Source of the DNA: Bradyrhizobium sp. CCGB01
GTDB taxonomy: Bacteria; Pseudomonadota; Alphaproteobacteria; Rhizobiales; Xanthobacteraceae
Direction: 5' to 3'
Length of the DNA stretch: 64,000 nucleotides
Assembly: GCF_024199795.1 (NCBI RefSeq)
Contig: NZ_JANADK010000001.1
Location: 5,704,001 to 5,768,000, forward strand
Under the pieces are notes generated by a model. It had not been told where the DNA came from, did no database searches, and saw only the letters and a list, made by a program, of their open reading frames with translations. Made by a program: the position numbers and the translations under genes. Positions 1 through 7,566 of this stretch are shown here, piece by piece; the first letter of the stretch is position 1, and every line of letters begins with the position of its first letter.

Positions 1-360
1 TCGCGGGGAATGACAGCGGAGCTTGGGAAAATTCGGAATTATAGAATAATACTCTTGTTTTGCCCGACGAGTCAAACAGCCCTGCTGCCAGCGCAAGCCG
101 TTTTGCCAACCGCGTAACCCATTGATCCGACTAACGTCGGCTACTGTGCATGGGGTTGTTTTCGCAGCTTTTGTTTTGGTCGGCGAAACTCTCTCCGCTG
201 TCGTCCCTGCGAACGCAGGGACCCATAACCACAGGGAGGAGTTTGGCGAAGACTCGAAATTATCTTCCGGTACAAAGACCGCTCGTCCTCGATGGATCAC
301 GCGGTATGGGTCCCTGCGTTCGCAGGGACGACAGCGGAGCGCAATCAGCGTCCCCTCGCC
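1..360. other. Repeat-rich intergenic edge of the window
   Basis: No convincing gene is visible. The forward ORFs here overlap repeat sequence and resemble no family I know. Positions 8-22 hold a partial copy (GACAGCGGAGCTTGG) of the arm of the large inverted repeat at 193-339. The rest (about 60-180) is a mixed-composition stretch of a style I associate with Bradyrhizobium intergenic repeats; that link is from memory, not a search. pleD ends at 361, so the region is downstream of the divK-pleD unit. Confidence 0.6.
193..339. repeat. Long inverted repeat with 35-bp perfect arms (MITE/REP-like)
   Basis: Bases 193-227 and 305-339 are exact reverse complements over 35 bp, separated by a 77-bp loop. 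Each arm itself contains the smaller palindrome TCCCTGCGNNCGCAGGGA. Transcribed, it would form a very stable cruciform or hairpin just beyond the 3' end of pleD. There is no ORF with transposase character inside, so it is a non-autonomous palindromic element. A transcription-terminating or mRNA-stabilising role for pleD is possible but unproven. Confidence 0.85.
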
Positions 361-1734
361 TCACGCCGCCTGCGACACCACGCGATTGCGGCCGTCGTGC
401 TTGGCGCGATAGAGCGCCGTGTCGGCGCGCTTGAGGACGTCGGCGACGGACTCGCCCTTCTGCTCCAGCGTGGTGAGGCCGATCGAGATCGTGACCTCGA
501 TGCGCTTGGCCCCCTTGTGCACGGAGAACGGCTCGCCCGCGATCGAGCGGCGCAGCCGCTCGGCGACCATGCCGGCGACGTGAAGGTCGGTCTCCGGCAT
601 CACGATGACGAACTCCTCGCCGCCGTAGCGGCAGGCAAGGTCGATGCCGCGGATCGATTTCCGTACGCGCACGGCAAATTCGCGCAGCACGTCGTCGCCG
701 GCGTCGTGGCCGTAATTGTCGTTGATCGACTTGAAGTAGTCGATGTCCAAAATCATCAGCGCCAACGGCTTGCCGCGGGTCGAGGCCTGCTCGGCGAGGG
801 TCGCCAGATGGCTCTCCATGTAGCGGCGATTGTGCAGCCCGGTGAGCGCGTCGGTGATCGCCATCTCGATCGAGTTCTGCACGTTGTCGCGCAGATGGTC
901 GGTGTAGCGGCGGCGGCGGATCTGGGTGCGGGCGCGCGCCAGCAGCTCGGTCTTGTCGATGGGGCGCAGCAGATAGTCGTTGACGCCGATCTCGAGGCCG
1001 CGGAGCAGCCGCGTCGAGTTCTCGGGGTCGGCGATCGCCAGGATCGGCACGTGGCGCGTGCGCTCCAGCGAACGCGCCTGGCTGCAGAGCCGCAGGCCGT
1101 CGAAATTGTTGAGGTCGAGCGAGACGATCAGCAAATCGTAATTGCCCTCGGCGGCATGGAACAGCGCCTCCGTCGGGTTCGGCTCGACGTCGACGGTGTG
1201 CTCGGCGGCGAGGATCGTCGCGAGCCGCTCATAGGAGGACTGGCGGTCGTCGACTAGCAGGATGCGGCCGCCCTTGCCGGTGTCGGCCACGGCGCTGCGC
1301 TCGGGCGCCTGCATGCCGATCTCGAGCGAGGTGATGGCGCGCATGCGCAGCTCATCGGTCATCATCTTCAGCCGCGTCAGCGAGCGCACGCGCGCGATCA
1401 GCACGACGTCGGAGACGGGCTTTGTCAGGAAATCGTCGGCGCCGGCTTCCAGCCCGCGGTTGCGGTCGGACGGGCTGTCGAGCGCGGTGACCATCACGAC
1501 GGGAATGTGGTGCGTGGCCGGATCGGTCTTGAGGCGGCGGCAAACTTCGAAGCCGTCCATGTCGGGCATCATGACGTCGAGCAGGATGATGTCGCATTCG
1601 GCGCGGGCGCAGATCGCCAGCGCCTCGGTGCCGTTCGAGGCGGTCATCACGTCGAAATATTCGGCTGACAGGCGGGCTTCGAGGAGTTTGACGTTGGCAG
1701 GAACGTCATCGACAACCAGGATACGCGCGGACAC
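361..1734 (-). CDS. pleD: PleD: two-receiver response regulator with diguanylate cyclase output
   Basis: This cytoplasmic enzyme makes cyclic di-GMP from two GTP and couples phosphorelay state to polar development and the motile-to-sessile switch. The 457 residues hold a first receiver (about 1-120) with acceptor Asp53 in LLDVMMP. A second receiver (about 155-270) has Ser205 where the acceptor Asp should be, which fits the known adaptor role of the second PleD receiver. The GGDEF domain (about 290-452) has an intact GGEEF at 371-375 and an inhibitory RxxD site (RGID, 362-365) five residues upstream, so the cyclase should be active and product-inhibited. It lies 14 bp downstream of divK on the same strand, the usual alphaproteobacterial pairing. 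Confidence 0.96.
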   Translation of the reverse strand: MSARILVVDDVPANVKLLEARLSAEYFDVMTASNGTEALAICARAECDIILLDVMMPDMDGFEVCRRLKTDPATHHIPVVMVTALDSPSDRNRGLEAGADDFLTKPVSDVVLIARVRSLTRLKMMTDELRMRAITSLEIGMQAPERSAVADTGKGGRILLVDDRQSSYERLATILAAEHTVDVEPNPTEALFHAAEGNYDLLIVSLDLNNFDGLRLCSQARSLERTRHVPILAIADPENSTRLLRGLEIGVNDYLLRPIDKTELLARARTQIRRRRYTDHLRDNVQNSIEMAITDALTGLHNRRYMESHLATLAEQASTRGKPLALMILDIDYFKSINDNYGHDAGDDVLREFAVRVRKSIRGIDLACRYGGEEFVIVMPETDLHVAGMVAERLRRSIAGEPFSVHKGAKRIEVTISIGLTTLEQKGESVADVLKRADTALYRAKHDGRNRVVSQAA

Positions 1735-1748
1735 TGTGAACTCACTTC

Positions 1749-2114
1749 CTATCCGATAAAACGCCGGACCGTCTCAATGAATTTGCCGACCGAGATCGGC
1801 TTGGACAAATAGGCTTCGCAGCCGCCCTCGCGGATGCGCTCTTCGTCGCCCTTCATCGCGAACGCCGTGACCGCGACGACGGGAATGGCACGCAGCTCCG
1901 GATCGTCCTTGATCCAGCGCGTGACCTCGAGGCCCGAGACCTGCGGCAATTGGATATCCATCAGCACGAGGTCGGGCCGCATCTTGCGAACGAGGTCGAG
2001 CGCCTCATATCCGTTGCTGGTGCCGGAGGTCTGGTAGCCGTGCGCCTCCAACAGGTCGCGGAAGAGCTTCATGTTGAGCTCGTTGTCTTCCACGATCAGG
2101 ACGGTCTTAGCCAT
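1749..2114 (-). CDS. divK: DivK: single-domain cell-cycle response regulator
   Basis: DivK is a 121-residue stand-alone receiver with no output domain. In Caulobacter and relatives it is phosphorylated by DivJ/PleC-type kinases and controls the CckA-CtrA pathway through DivL. The visible hallmarks are the acidic pair in VEDNE near residue 10, acceptor Asp53 in LMDIQLP, and Lys in the LSKPI motif near residue 105. It is the first gene of the divK-pleD unit. The 229 bp upstream (2115-2343) must hold its promoter; I could not find a convincing full CtrA box there. Confidence 0.96.
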   Translation of the reverse strand: MAKTVLIVEDNELNMKLFRDLLEAHGYQTSGTSNGYEALDLVRKMRPDLVLMDIQLPQVSGLEVTRWIKDDPELRAIPVVAVTAFAMKGDEERIREGGCEAYLSKPISVGKFIETVRRFIG

Positions 2115-2343
2115 CCCGCCCTCCTGTTTGGTCCTGAAGACCGATGCATGTGACGCCTCAGGCGCCGCTCGCCGGCGCTTCGAAAACTGGATTCAAACTA
2201 GCCTCAGATTCGCTTGAGTTTCGTTAAACCCGAGGGTCGACTTTCTGCGATGTGGTTTCCAGTTGCTTGTCGGCGGTCTTGAGACTCGGGCATGATGACT
2301 TCAAAGTAGACACCGAAAGTTAACGGAAAGGCAAATCGGACCC

Positions 2344-2655
2344 TTGAAAAAGCCTGTTCACAACCCTCGCGAAGTCGCTGAAATCGTTGCGATTCAGGCG
2401 CTGTCCTTCGTTGCCGGCGATCCCGAGCGGCTGGGCCTGTTTCTGGCTGAGACGGGGGTCGGTCCGGAGACCCTGCGCAATGCCGCCTCCGACCCGAATT
2501 TCCTCCTCAGCGTGCTCGACTTCGTGATGCGCGATGACGCCACCGTGAAGGCCTTTGCCAGCACGGTGGAACTGCATCCGACCAACGTTGCCGCGGCGCG
2601 GCAGGTCCTGGGCGACGCGCTCGGTGACCCCTCCTGGGAGCGCGACGTGCCGTGA
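2344..2655 (+). CDS. DUF3572 family protein
   Basis: This 103-residue protein resembles the small alphaproteobacterial DUF3572 family, with the motif ALSFVAGDPERLGLFL near the N-terminus followed by a helical, acidic C-terminal half. No biochemical function is known to me. The reading starts at a TTG codon; no in-frame ATG gives the conserved N-terminus, and an A/G-rich stretch (GGAAAGG) lies about 16 bp upstream, so the start is reasonable but not certain. Its stop overlaps the GTG start of dinB by four bases (GTGA), so the two are probably translationally coupled. That suggests, without proving, a role alongside lesion bypass. Confidence 0.82.
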   Translation: MKKPVHNPREVAEIVAIQALSFVAGDPERLGLFLAETGVGPETLRNAASDPNFLLSVLDFVMRDDATVKAFASTVELHPTNVAAARQVLGDALGDPSWERDVP

Positions 2656-3944
2656 GCACCCTGGAGGCGGCCGGGCCCCGCTGCTTCTGCCGGGATTGTT
2701 CGGCCGACCTGGATATGGGCGTGCGGCGCTGCTCCGCCTGCGGCTCCCCTCGCCTCATCCGCCACCGCACGCTGGCGAGCCTGACCATCGCCCACATCGA
2801 CTGCGACGCCTTCTATGCGACGGTCGAGAAGCGCGACAATCCCGATATCGCCGACAAGCCCGTCATCATCGGCGGGGGCAAGCGCGGCGTAGTGTCGGCC
2901 GCCTGCTACATCGCGCGCACCTATGGCGTGCGCTCGGCCATGCCGATGTTCAAGGCGCTGGAGGCGTGCCCCCATGCAACCGTGATCCCGCCGGACATGG
3001 CGAAGTACGTCCGCGTCGGCCGCGAGGTGCGGCAGGCCATGCAGGCGCTGACGCCGCTGGTCGAGCCGCTCTCGATCGACGAGGCCTTTCTCGATCTCTC
3101 CGGCACCGAGCGGGTTCACGGCATGATCCCGGCCAAAGTGCTCGCGCGGTTCGCGCGCAACATCGAGCGTGACATCGGCATCTCAGTCTCGGTCGGCCTG
3201 TCCTGCAACAAGTTCCTGGCCAAGATCGCCTCCGACCTCGACAAGCCGCGCGGCTTCGCCGCGCTCGACCAGGAGGAAGCGCGCTCGATGCTGGCGGACA
3301 AGCCGGTCGGCTTCATCTTCGGCGTCGGCCCGGCCACCCAGGAGCGCCTCGTGCAACGCGGCTTCCGGATCATCGCCGACCTGCAAAAGGCCGACGAGAT
3401 CGAGATGATGCGGCAGTTTCCGAGCGACGGCCGCAGGCTGTGGCGACTCGCCCGCGGCATCGACGACCGCCGCGTCGAGCCCGACCGCGGCGCCAAGACG
3501 ATTTCCAGCGAAACCACGTTCGAGACCGATATCCGCGATTTCGCGACGCTGGAGAAGATTTTGTGGCGGCTGTGCGAGAAGACGTCATCGCGGCTGAAGA
3601 GCAGCGAGCTGGCCGGCTCGACCGTCACGCTGAAGCTGAAGACCGCCGATTTCCGGCAGCGTACCCGCTCGCAGTCGATCGCGGCCCCGACGCAGCTCGC
3701 CGCAAAGATCTTCTCGATCTGCCGCGAGATGCTCGCCAGGGAGATCGACGGCACCGCCTTCCGCCTGATGGGCGCCGGCGTCAGCGCGCTGCGTGACGGC
3801 TCGCCCGCCGACGACACCGACATGCTCGACCGCCGTGCCGCCCACGCCGAGCGCGCGGTGGACAGTCTGCGCAAGAAGTTCGGCAAGTCTGCCGTCATTC
3901 GCGGCATCGCATATGAGGGACCGGAAACGGGACAGCAGGAGTGA
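2652..3944 (+). CDS. dinB: DNA polymerase IV (Y family) with N-terminal zinc-ribbon-like extension
   Basis: This error-prone translesion polymerase extends mismatched or damaged primer ends. After a short extension, the catalytic domain begins near residue 47 with the signature HIDCDAFYATVE (metal-binding Asp). The second catalytic motif LSIDEAFLDLS lies near residue 140, followed by the helix-hairpin-helix thumb and the little finger. The 430-residue length exceeds the roughly 350 of E. coli Pol IV because of a front segment with four cysteines (CFCRDC and CSAC, residues about 11-34) that looks like a small zinc ribbon. The GTG start overlaps the DUF3572 stop. I saw no SOS box (GTTC-N7-GTTC) directly upstream. 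Confidence 0.95.
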   Translation: MSTLEAAGPRCFCRDCSADLDMGVRRCSACGSPRLIRHRTLASLTIAHIDCDAFYATVEKRDNPDIADKPVIIGGGKRGVVSAACYIARTYGVRSAMPMFKALEACPHATVIPPDMAKYVRVGREVRQAMQALTPLVEPLSIDEAFLDLSGTERVHGMIPAKVLARFARNIERDIGISVSVGLSCNKFLAKIASDLDKPRGFAALDQEEARSMLADKPVGFIFGVGPATQERLVQRGFRIIADLQKADEIEMMRQFPSDGRRLWRLARGIDDRRVEPDRGAKTISSETTFETDIRDFATLEKILWRLCEKTSSRLKSSELAGSTVTLKLKTADFRQRTRSQSIAAPTQLAAKIFSICREMLAREIDGTAFRLMGAGVSALRDGSPADDTDMLDRRAAHAERAVDSLRKKFGKSAVIRGIAYEGPETGQQE

Positions 3945-3960
3945 TCGAATCCCGCTCGAC

Positions 3961-4116
3961 TCAGTCGCGTTCGAAGATCCGTGCCCCCGGATAGACGCGC
4001 CGGGCATACTGGACGACCAACTGCCGATCCTGAGTTTCCAGGAACGGCGTTCGGATCTGGCAAGACCCGACGATGAGGTGCCACAAGCCGTTGAGCTTTC
4101 GAATCATGACGTTCAT
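3961..4116 (-). CDS. Small hypothetical protein (51 aa)
   Basis: An ATG-initiated frame of 51 codons runs on the minus strand from MNVMIRKLNGLWHLIVGSCQ to a C-terminus ARIFERD. A good ribosome-binding sequence (GAGGAAA) lies about six bases before the ATG. The composition is that of a real basic small protein, with no signal peptide or clear membrane segment. I do not recognise a family. It sits tail-to-tail with dinB, 16 bp apart. The main doubt is length: at 51 codons an open frame can occur by chance in high-GC DNA, so the SD sequence is the best support. Confidence 0.5.
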   Translation of the reverse strand: MNVMIRKLNGLWHLIVGSCQIRTPFLETQDRQLVVQYARRVYPGARIFERD

Positions 4117-4315
4117 TTGAGTTTCCTCGCAGTGACCCGAGTCGACTCAAATTGTAAGAATCTCCCGCTGTCGCTCAATTGTACCAGCGTAAGATCGGCG
4201 TATGAGAAGGATTAGAGGAGATATACAATGGTATGTTGGCCGTGCCCCCAACGACCTCTGGGGCCGATAGCTTCGCAAGGACTCAAACGATCCCGCCCGC
4301 CCAGGGTTTGGCACC

Positions 4316-4723
4316 GTGACAGGCGAACACGATCTCGACGCGCTGCTGAGAACCATGAAGCCGGAGCTGCTGGACGGCACCTTCGTGTTTTGCACGCTTG
4401 CGCCGAGCGCGACGATTCCCGCCACCTTCAGCCCGGTGCTGACGTTCCGCGAACGCGAGGGAACAACGCTGGTAATCTTGCGCGAGCAGGCCGAAGCGGC
4501 GGGACTACATTACGCTTTTCCTGCGCGCCTGATCACCTTGACGGTTCACTCCGCGCTCGATGCGGTGGGCTTTCTGGCGGCAATCACGGCGCGTCTGGCG
4601 GAAGCCGGCATCAGCGTGAACGCCGTGTCGGCCTTCCATCACGATCATCTCTTCGTGCCGGCTGACAAGGCCGATGCGGCGATGGCCGTTCTGCAAGAGA
4701 TGTCGAACGCGAAGCACGCGTAG
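4316..4723 (+). CDS. ACT-domain protein (COG3602-like)
   Basis: This 135-residue soluble protein appears to hold two small ACT-like folds: an N-terminal half with FVFCTLAPSATIP and a C-terminal half with the typical ACT strand-helix pattern SALDAVGFLAAITARLAEAGISV. Members of this family are uncharacterised; ACT domains usually bind amino acids. The start is GTG at 4316, chosen because it gives the conserved MTGEHDLDALLRTMKPEL opening. The upstream 199 bp carry a 10-bp palindrome (GAGTCGACTC, 4139-4148) but no clear promoter. It ends 15 bp before the convergent RidA gene. Confidence 0.85.
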   Translation: MTGEHDLDALLRTMKPELLDGTFVFCTLAPSATIPATFSPVLTFREREGTTLVILREQAEAAGLHYAFPARLITLTVHSALDAVGFLAAITARLAEAGISVNAVSAFHHDHLFVPADKADAAMAVLQEMSNAKHA

Positions 4724-4738
4724 CCCGGGATCAAGACC

Positions 4739-5140
4739 TCAATCCGCGACCGCCACCGCCTCGATCTCGATCAACCATTCCGGCGCGGCGAGCGCGGAGA
4801 CGCCGACGAGCGTGGAGGCCGGCGGCTCCATGCCTTCGAAGAAGGCCGAGCGGGCCTTGCCGATGATCGGGCGCAGCTCCGGCTTGTAGTTCACGACGAA
4901 GGTCGTGATCTTCACGATGTTGGCGTAGCTCGCGCCGGCCGCCTTCAGCGCGTGCCCGAGATTCTGCATCACCTGCGTCGTCTGCGCGGCAATATCGCCC
5001 TCGCCGACGATCCGCCCCTCCTCGTCCACCGACACCTGGCCGGAGATGTAGATGGTACGCGCGCCGGAAGCGGTCACGACGTGGGAATAGGCCGGATTGT
5101 GATGCAGGCCGCTAGGGCGGAGATGGTCGAGCTTGGGCAT
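4739..5140 (-). CDS. RidA family protein (YjgF/YER057c/UK114), copy 1
   Basis: RidA-type proteins form trimers and many hydrolyse reactive enamine/imine intermediates released by PLP enzymes; others in the family act on different substrates. The 133-residue protein has the core motifs TIYISGQVSVDEEG and QVMQNLGHALKAAGASYANIVK, and a C-terminal IEIEAVAVAD. The conserved Arg of canonical RidA (R in the GVxxL segment) is not evident near PASTLVGVSALAAPEW, so it may belong to a non-deaminase subgroup. The ATG at 5140 is chosen over the longer frame because GGGAGG lies eight bases upstream. A second paralogue lies at 6286. Confidence 0.88.
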   Translation of the reverse strand: MPKLDHLRPSGLHHNPAYSHVVTASGARTIYISGQVSVDEEGRIVGEGDIAAQTTQVMQNLGHALKAAGASYANIVKITTFVVNYKPELRPIIGKARSAFFEGMEPPASTLVGVSALAAPEWLIEIEAVAVAD

Positions 5141-5214
5141 GGTGCTTGCCTCCCGGAGGTTTGTGGTTGGGAGGGAGCGTAGCGGGAGACGGTCTTGAGG
5201 GCTAGCCTCGCCCC

Positions 5215-6060
5215 TCAATTGCAGGGCTTGCTGTCCTTCGCGTCGAACTTGCCTATCGCGCCGGAGATCACGAAATCGTTGTAATCGAGCACGAGCTGGC
5301 GCGAGACGCCGTTCTCGTAGAGCTCGAACGACATCGCATAGACCGGCGTCTGCTCGCCTTCCTTCTGCTGGGCCTCGCGATCGAAATAGCTGACGGTGAC
5401 CGGCCAGCGCTTGAGCGACTTCATGTGCTCGTCCGTGGTCGACGGGTCGGACGCGGTGGCCCGCTCGGCGGGGATCGGCTGCCCGATCACGGTCAGCGTG
5501 TTGTAGACCTTCTGGCCGTCGTCGGAGCCGTCATAGACGGAGAGCTCGAGCAGCGACTTGCCATCCCTGGCGGCGGCGATGATGCGCTGGATCTGCTCGG
5601 TCGGGAACACGATCTTTCCGTCGAGGGTGAAGCTCTTCGGCGCCGGCAGCTTCAGCTTGACGTTGATGTGGTCGCCGTCTCGCTCGGCCGAGCCGTCGAC
5701 CCGGCCGGCGTCGGTCTCGTTCATCCGCGTCTCAATCTTGAACCGGTAGCTCTTGCCGGCGGCGTCCTCCCAGGAGTTGGAGCGGAGATCGCTCAGCGTG
5801 ACCTTGCCCTCGCCACTGTCGAGCTCGGAGACCTGGCGGAATTCGGAGGTGTAGCCCTCGCACGAGCTTCCGGTGAAATTGTAGAGGATGCGGCCGCGCG
5901 CGTTGTTGACCGAATTGGAGCGCGATTTGACGAGGCTCAAATCATAGAGCGCCTGATGCGCGAGGAACGGGCCGCTGGCGGCCTGCGCCCCTGCGCCGGG
6001 ACCGAAAGCAGCCGCTGCGAGCGCCATTACACCGAGCGAAGTCCGGAAAAGGTGCACCAT
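5215..6060 (-). CDS. eipB: EipB-like periplasmic envelope-integrity protein (DUF1849)
   Basis: The 281-residue precursor has a typical Sec signal (hydrophobic 8-27, AQA cleavage region). The mature part matches DUF1849, whose Brucella member EipB is a periplasmic beta-barrel-like protein needed for cell-envelope integrity. Two cysteines remain after the signal, one in TGSSCEGY and one three residues from the end (KPCN). They match the conserved disulfide pair described for EipB. Motifs typical of the family include ALYDLSL, GRILYNF and LSVYDGSDDG. The gene reads away from the RidA gene at 6286; the 225-bp gap probably holds both promoters. Family assignment is strong; the exact role here is inferred from Brucella. 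Confidence 0.87.
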   Translation of the reverse strand: MVHLFRTSLGVMALAAAAFGPGAGAQAASGPFLAHQALYDLSLVKSRSNSVNNARGRILYNFTGSSCEGYTSEFRQVSELDSGEGKVTLSDLRSNSWEDAAGKSYRFKIETRMNETDAGRVDGSAERDGDHINVKLKLPAPKSFTLDGKIVFPTEQIQRIIAAARDGKSLLELSVYDGSDDGQKVYNTLTVIGQPIPAERATASDPSTTDEHMKSLKRWPVTVSYFDREAQQKEGEQTPVYAMSFELYENGVSRQLVLDYNDFVISGAIGKFDAKDSKPCN

Positions 6061-6285
6061 GTCTCATCCCTGAAAGCGCAGATTCGACAGTTTAGTGACC
6101 GTTCCATTGCGTCGCAACTGAGGCCGTTTCACGTAAAGTTGCGCCTCTCCCGCTGAACCTGCTGCCCTGCCTCAACAAAATGCAGTCCCCGCCAGTTGCT
6201 TGCATGTGGCGGCACGATGGGCGAAACAGGGCGCGCCCGGCCTTCCATGCCCGGGCCGATGATTTTTTGGACAATGAGGTCGAAC

Positions 6286-6753
6286 ATGGCGGGCACGGTC
6301 GAGCAGAAACTGGCGGAACAGGGCATCAAGCTGCACGAGGCTCCCACCCCGGTGGCCAACTACGTGCCGTTCGTGCGCACCGGTAATTTGCTGTTCGTCT
6401 CCGGCCAGGTCTGCTTCGCCCCTGACGGCAAGCTGATCGCCAAGGGCAAGCTGGGCGCCGGCGTCTCCATCGAGGACGGCGCCGCGGCGGCGCGCGGCTG
6501 CGCGGTCAATTTGCTGGCCCAGGTCAAGGCGGCGCTCGGCGATCTCGACAAGGTCGTGCGCGTGGTGCGCCTCGGCGGCTTCATCAACTCGGCGCCCGAC
6601 TTCCTGGACGGGCCGAAGGTCCTCAACGGCGCCTCCGACCTGATGGTTGCCGCCTTCGGTGACAAGGGCCGCCATGCCCGCACCACCGTCGGCGTCGCCT
6701 CGCTGCCCGCGGATGCGGCGGTCGAGGTCGAAGGTGTGTTCGAGGTCGCCTGA
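6286..6753 (+). CDS. RidA family protein, copy 2
   Basis: This 155-residue protein is of the longer RidA type that begins MAGTVEQKLAEQGIKLHEAP and continues with NYVPFVRTGNLLFVSGQ. Family members bind or hydrolyse small reactive imines; the substrate here is unknown. A conserved Arg is present in RHARTTVGVASLP, the position used for carboxylate binding in canonical RidA, unlike the paralogue at 4739. The ATG at 6286 is preferred because GAGG lies six bases upstream and longer versions add unconserved residues. The stop is five bases before the GDPD gene, so the two are probably one operon. Confidence 0.88.
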   Translation: MAGTVEQKLAEQGIKLHEAPTPVANYVPFVRTGNLLFVSGQVCFAPDGKLIAKGKLGAGVSIEDGAAAARGCAVNLLAQVKAALGDLDKVVRVVRLGGFINSAPDFLDGPKVLNGASDLMVAAFGDKGRHARTTVGVASLPADAAVEVEGVFEVA

Positions 6754-6758
6754 CGCGA

Positions 6759-7505
6759 ATGCGCGCCCCTGATTGGCTGACAGCCCGGCCGGTCGCCCAT
6801 CGCGGCCTGCACGACATTTCCCGCGGCATCGTCGAGAACATGCCGGGCGCGGTGCAGGCTGCGGTCGCGGGCAATTTCGCGATCGAGGTCGACATCCAGC
6901 TCTCCGCCGACGGCGAGGCGATGATTCATCACGACCACGCGCTCGGCCGCCTCACCGAGGCCACCGGCGAGGTGGTCTCGAAGACGGCCGCAGAGCTGAG
7001 AGCCGTCAAGTTCAAGGACACCGCCGAGCGGATGATGTCGCTCGGCGATCTCTGCGCCATGGTCGCCGGCCGCGTGCCGCTGGTGATCGAGGTGAAGAGC
7101 CATTTTGGCGGCGACCGCAAGCTGGTGAAGCGGATGGCCGAGGTGCTGTCGTCCTATCAGGGCCCGGCTGTCGGCATGTCCTTCGATCCCGATCAGGTGC
7201 TGGCGCTGAGCGAGCTGCTGCCCAACCGTCCGCGCGGCATCGTTGCGCAGCGGACCTATGAGGACGAGTACTGGGCGAAGCTGACGCAGGCGCAACGCGA
7301 CAGCATGCTGTACCTGCGCCACGGCTTCCAGACCCAGCCGCATTTCATCGCCTTCAAGGTCGACCACCTGCCGGCCCCCGCCCCCTGGATCGCCCGCAAT
7401 GTGTTCGGCTGCGCCCTGCTCGGCTGGACCGTGCGCACCCCGGAGCAGCGCATGCGGGTCGGGCAATATGCGGATCAAATGATCTTTGAGGGGTTCGTGC
7501 CGTAG
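6759..7505 (+). CDS. Glycerophosphodiester phosphodiesterase
   Basis: This enzyme hydrolyses glycerophosphodiesters to glycerol 3-phosphate and an alcohol, recycling phospholipid head groups. The 248-residue TIM-barrel carries the family signature at the front: PVAHRGLHD (HR of the active site), FAIEVDIQLSADG (metal-binding E and D) and MIHHDHALGRLT (catalytic His). There is no signal peptide, so it should be cytoplasmic, like UgpQ. It follows RidA by five bases and precedes a GNAT-like gene, suggesting a three-gene unit without an obvious shared pathway. Confidence 0.92.
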   Translation: MRAPDWLTARPVAHRGLHDISRGIVENMPGAVQAAVAGNFAIEVDIQLSADGEAMIHHDHALGRLTEATGEVVSKTAAELRAVKFKDTAERMMSLGDLCAMVAGRVPLVIEVKSHFGGDRKLVKRMAEVLSSYQGPAVGMSFDPDQVLALSELLPNRPRGIVAQRTYEDEYWAKLTQAQRDSMLYLRHGFQTQPHFIAFKVDHLPAPAPWIARNVFGCALLGWTVRTPEQRMRVGQYADQMIFEGFVP

Positions 7506-7566
7506 GGGCACGAGGGGGTATAGTTCCCGCCTCTTGAAGTCGCTGCTGCAATGCACGATCTTGGGC

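Noticed and set aside
2115..2343. CtrA-binding site (TTAA-N7-TTAA) before divK
   Set aside because: Single TTAA motifs occur but not at the required spacing.
4202..4270. 22-codon frame MRRIRGDIQWYVGRAPNDLW.. before the ACT gene
   Set aside because: It is very short, has no homology I recognise, and its GAGGAG-like sequence lies inside the frame, not before it.
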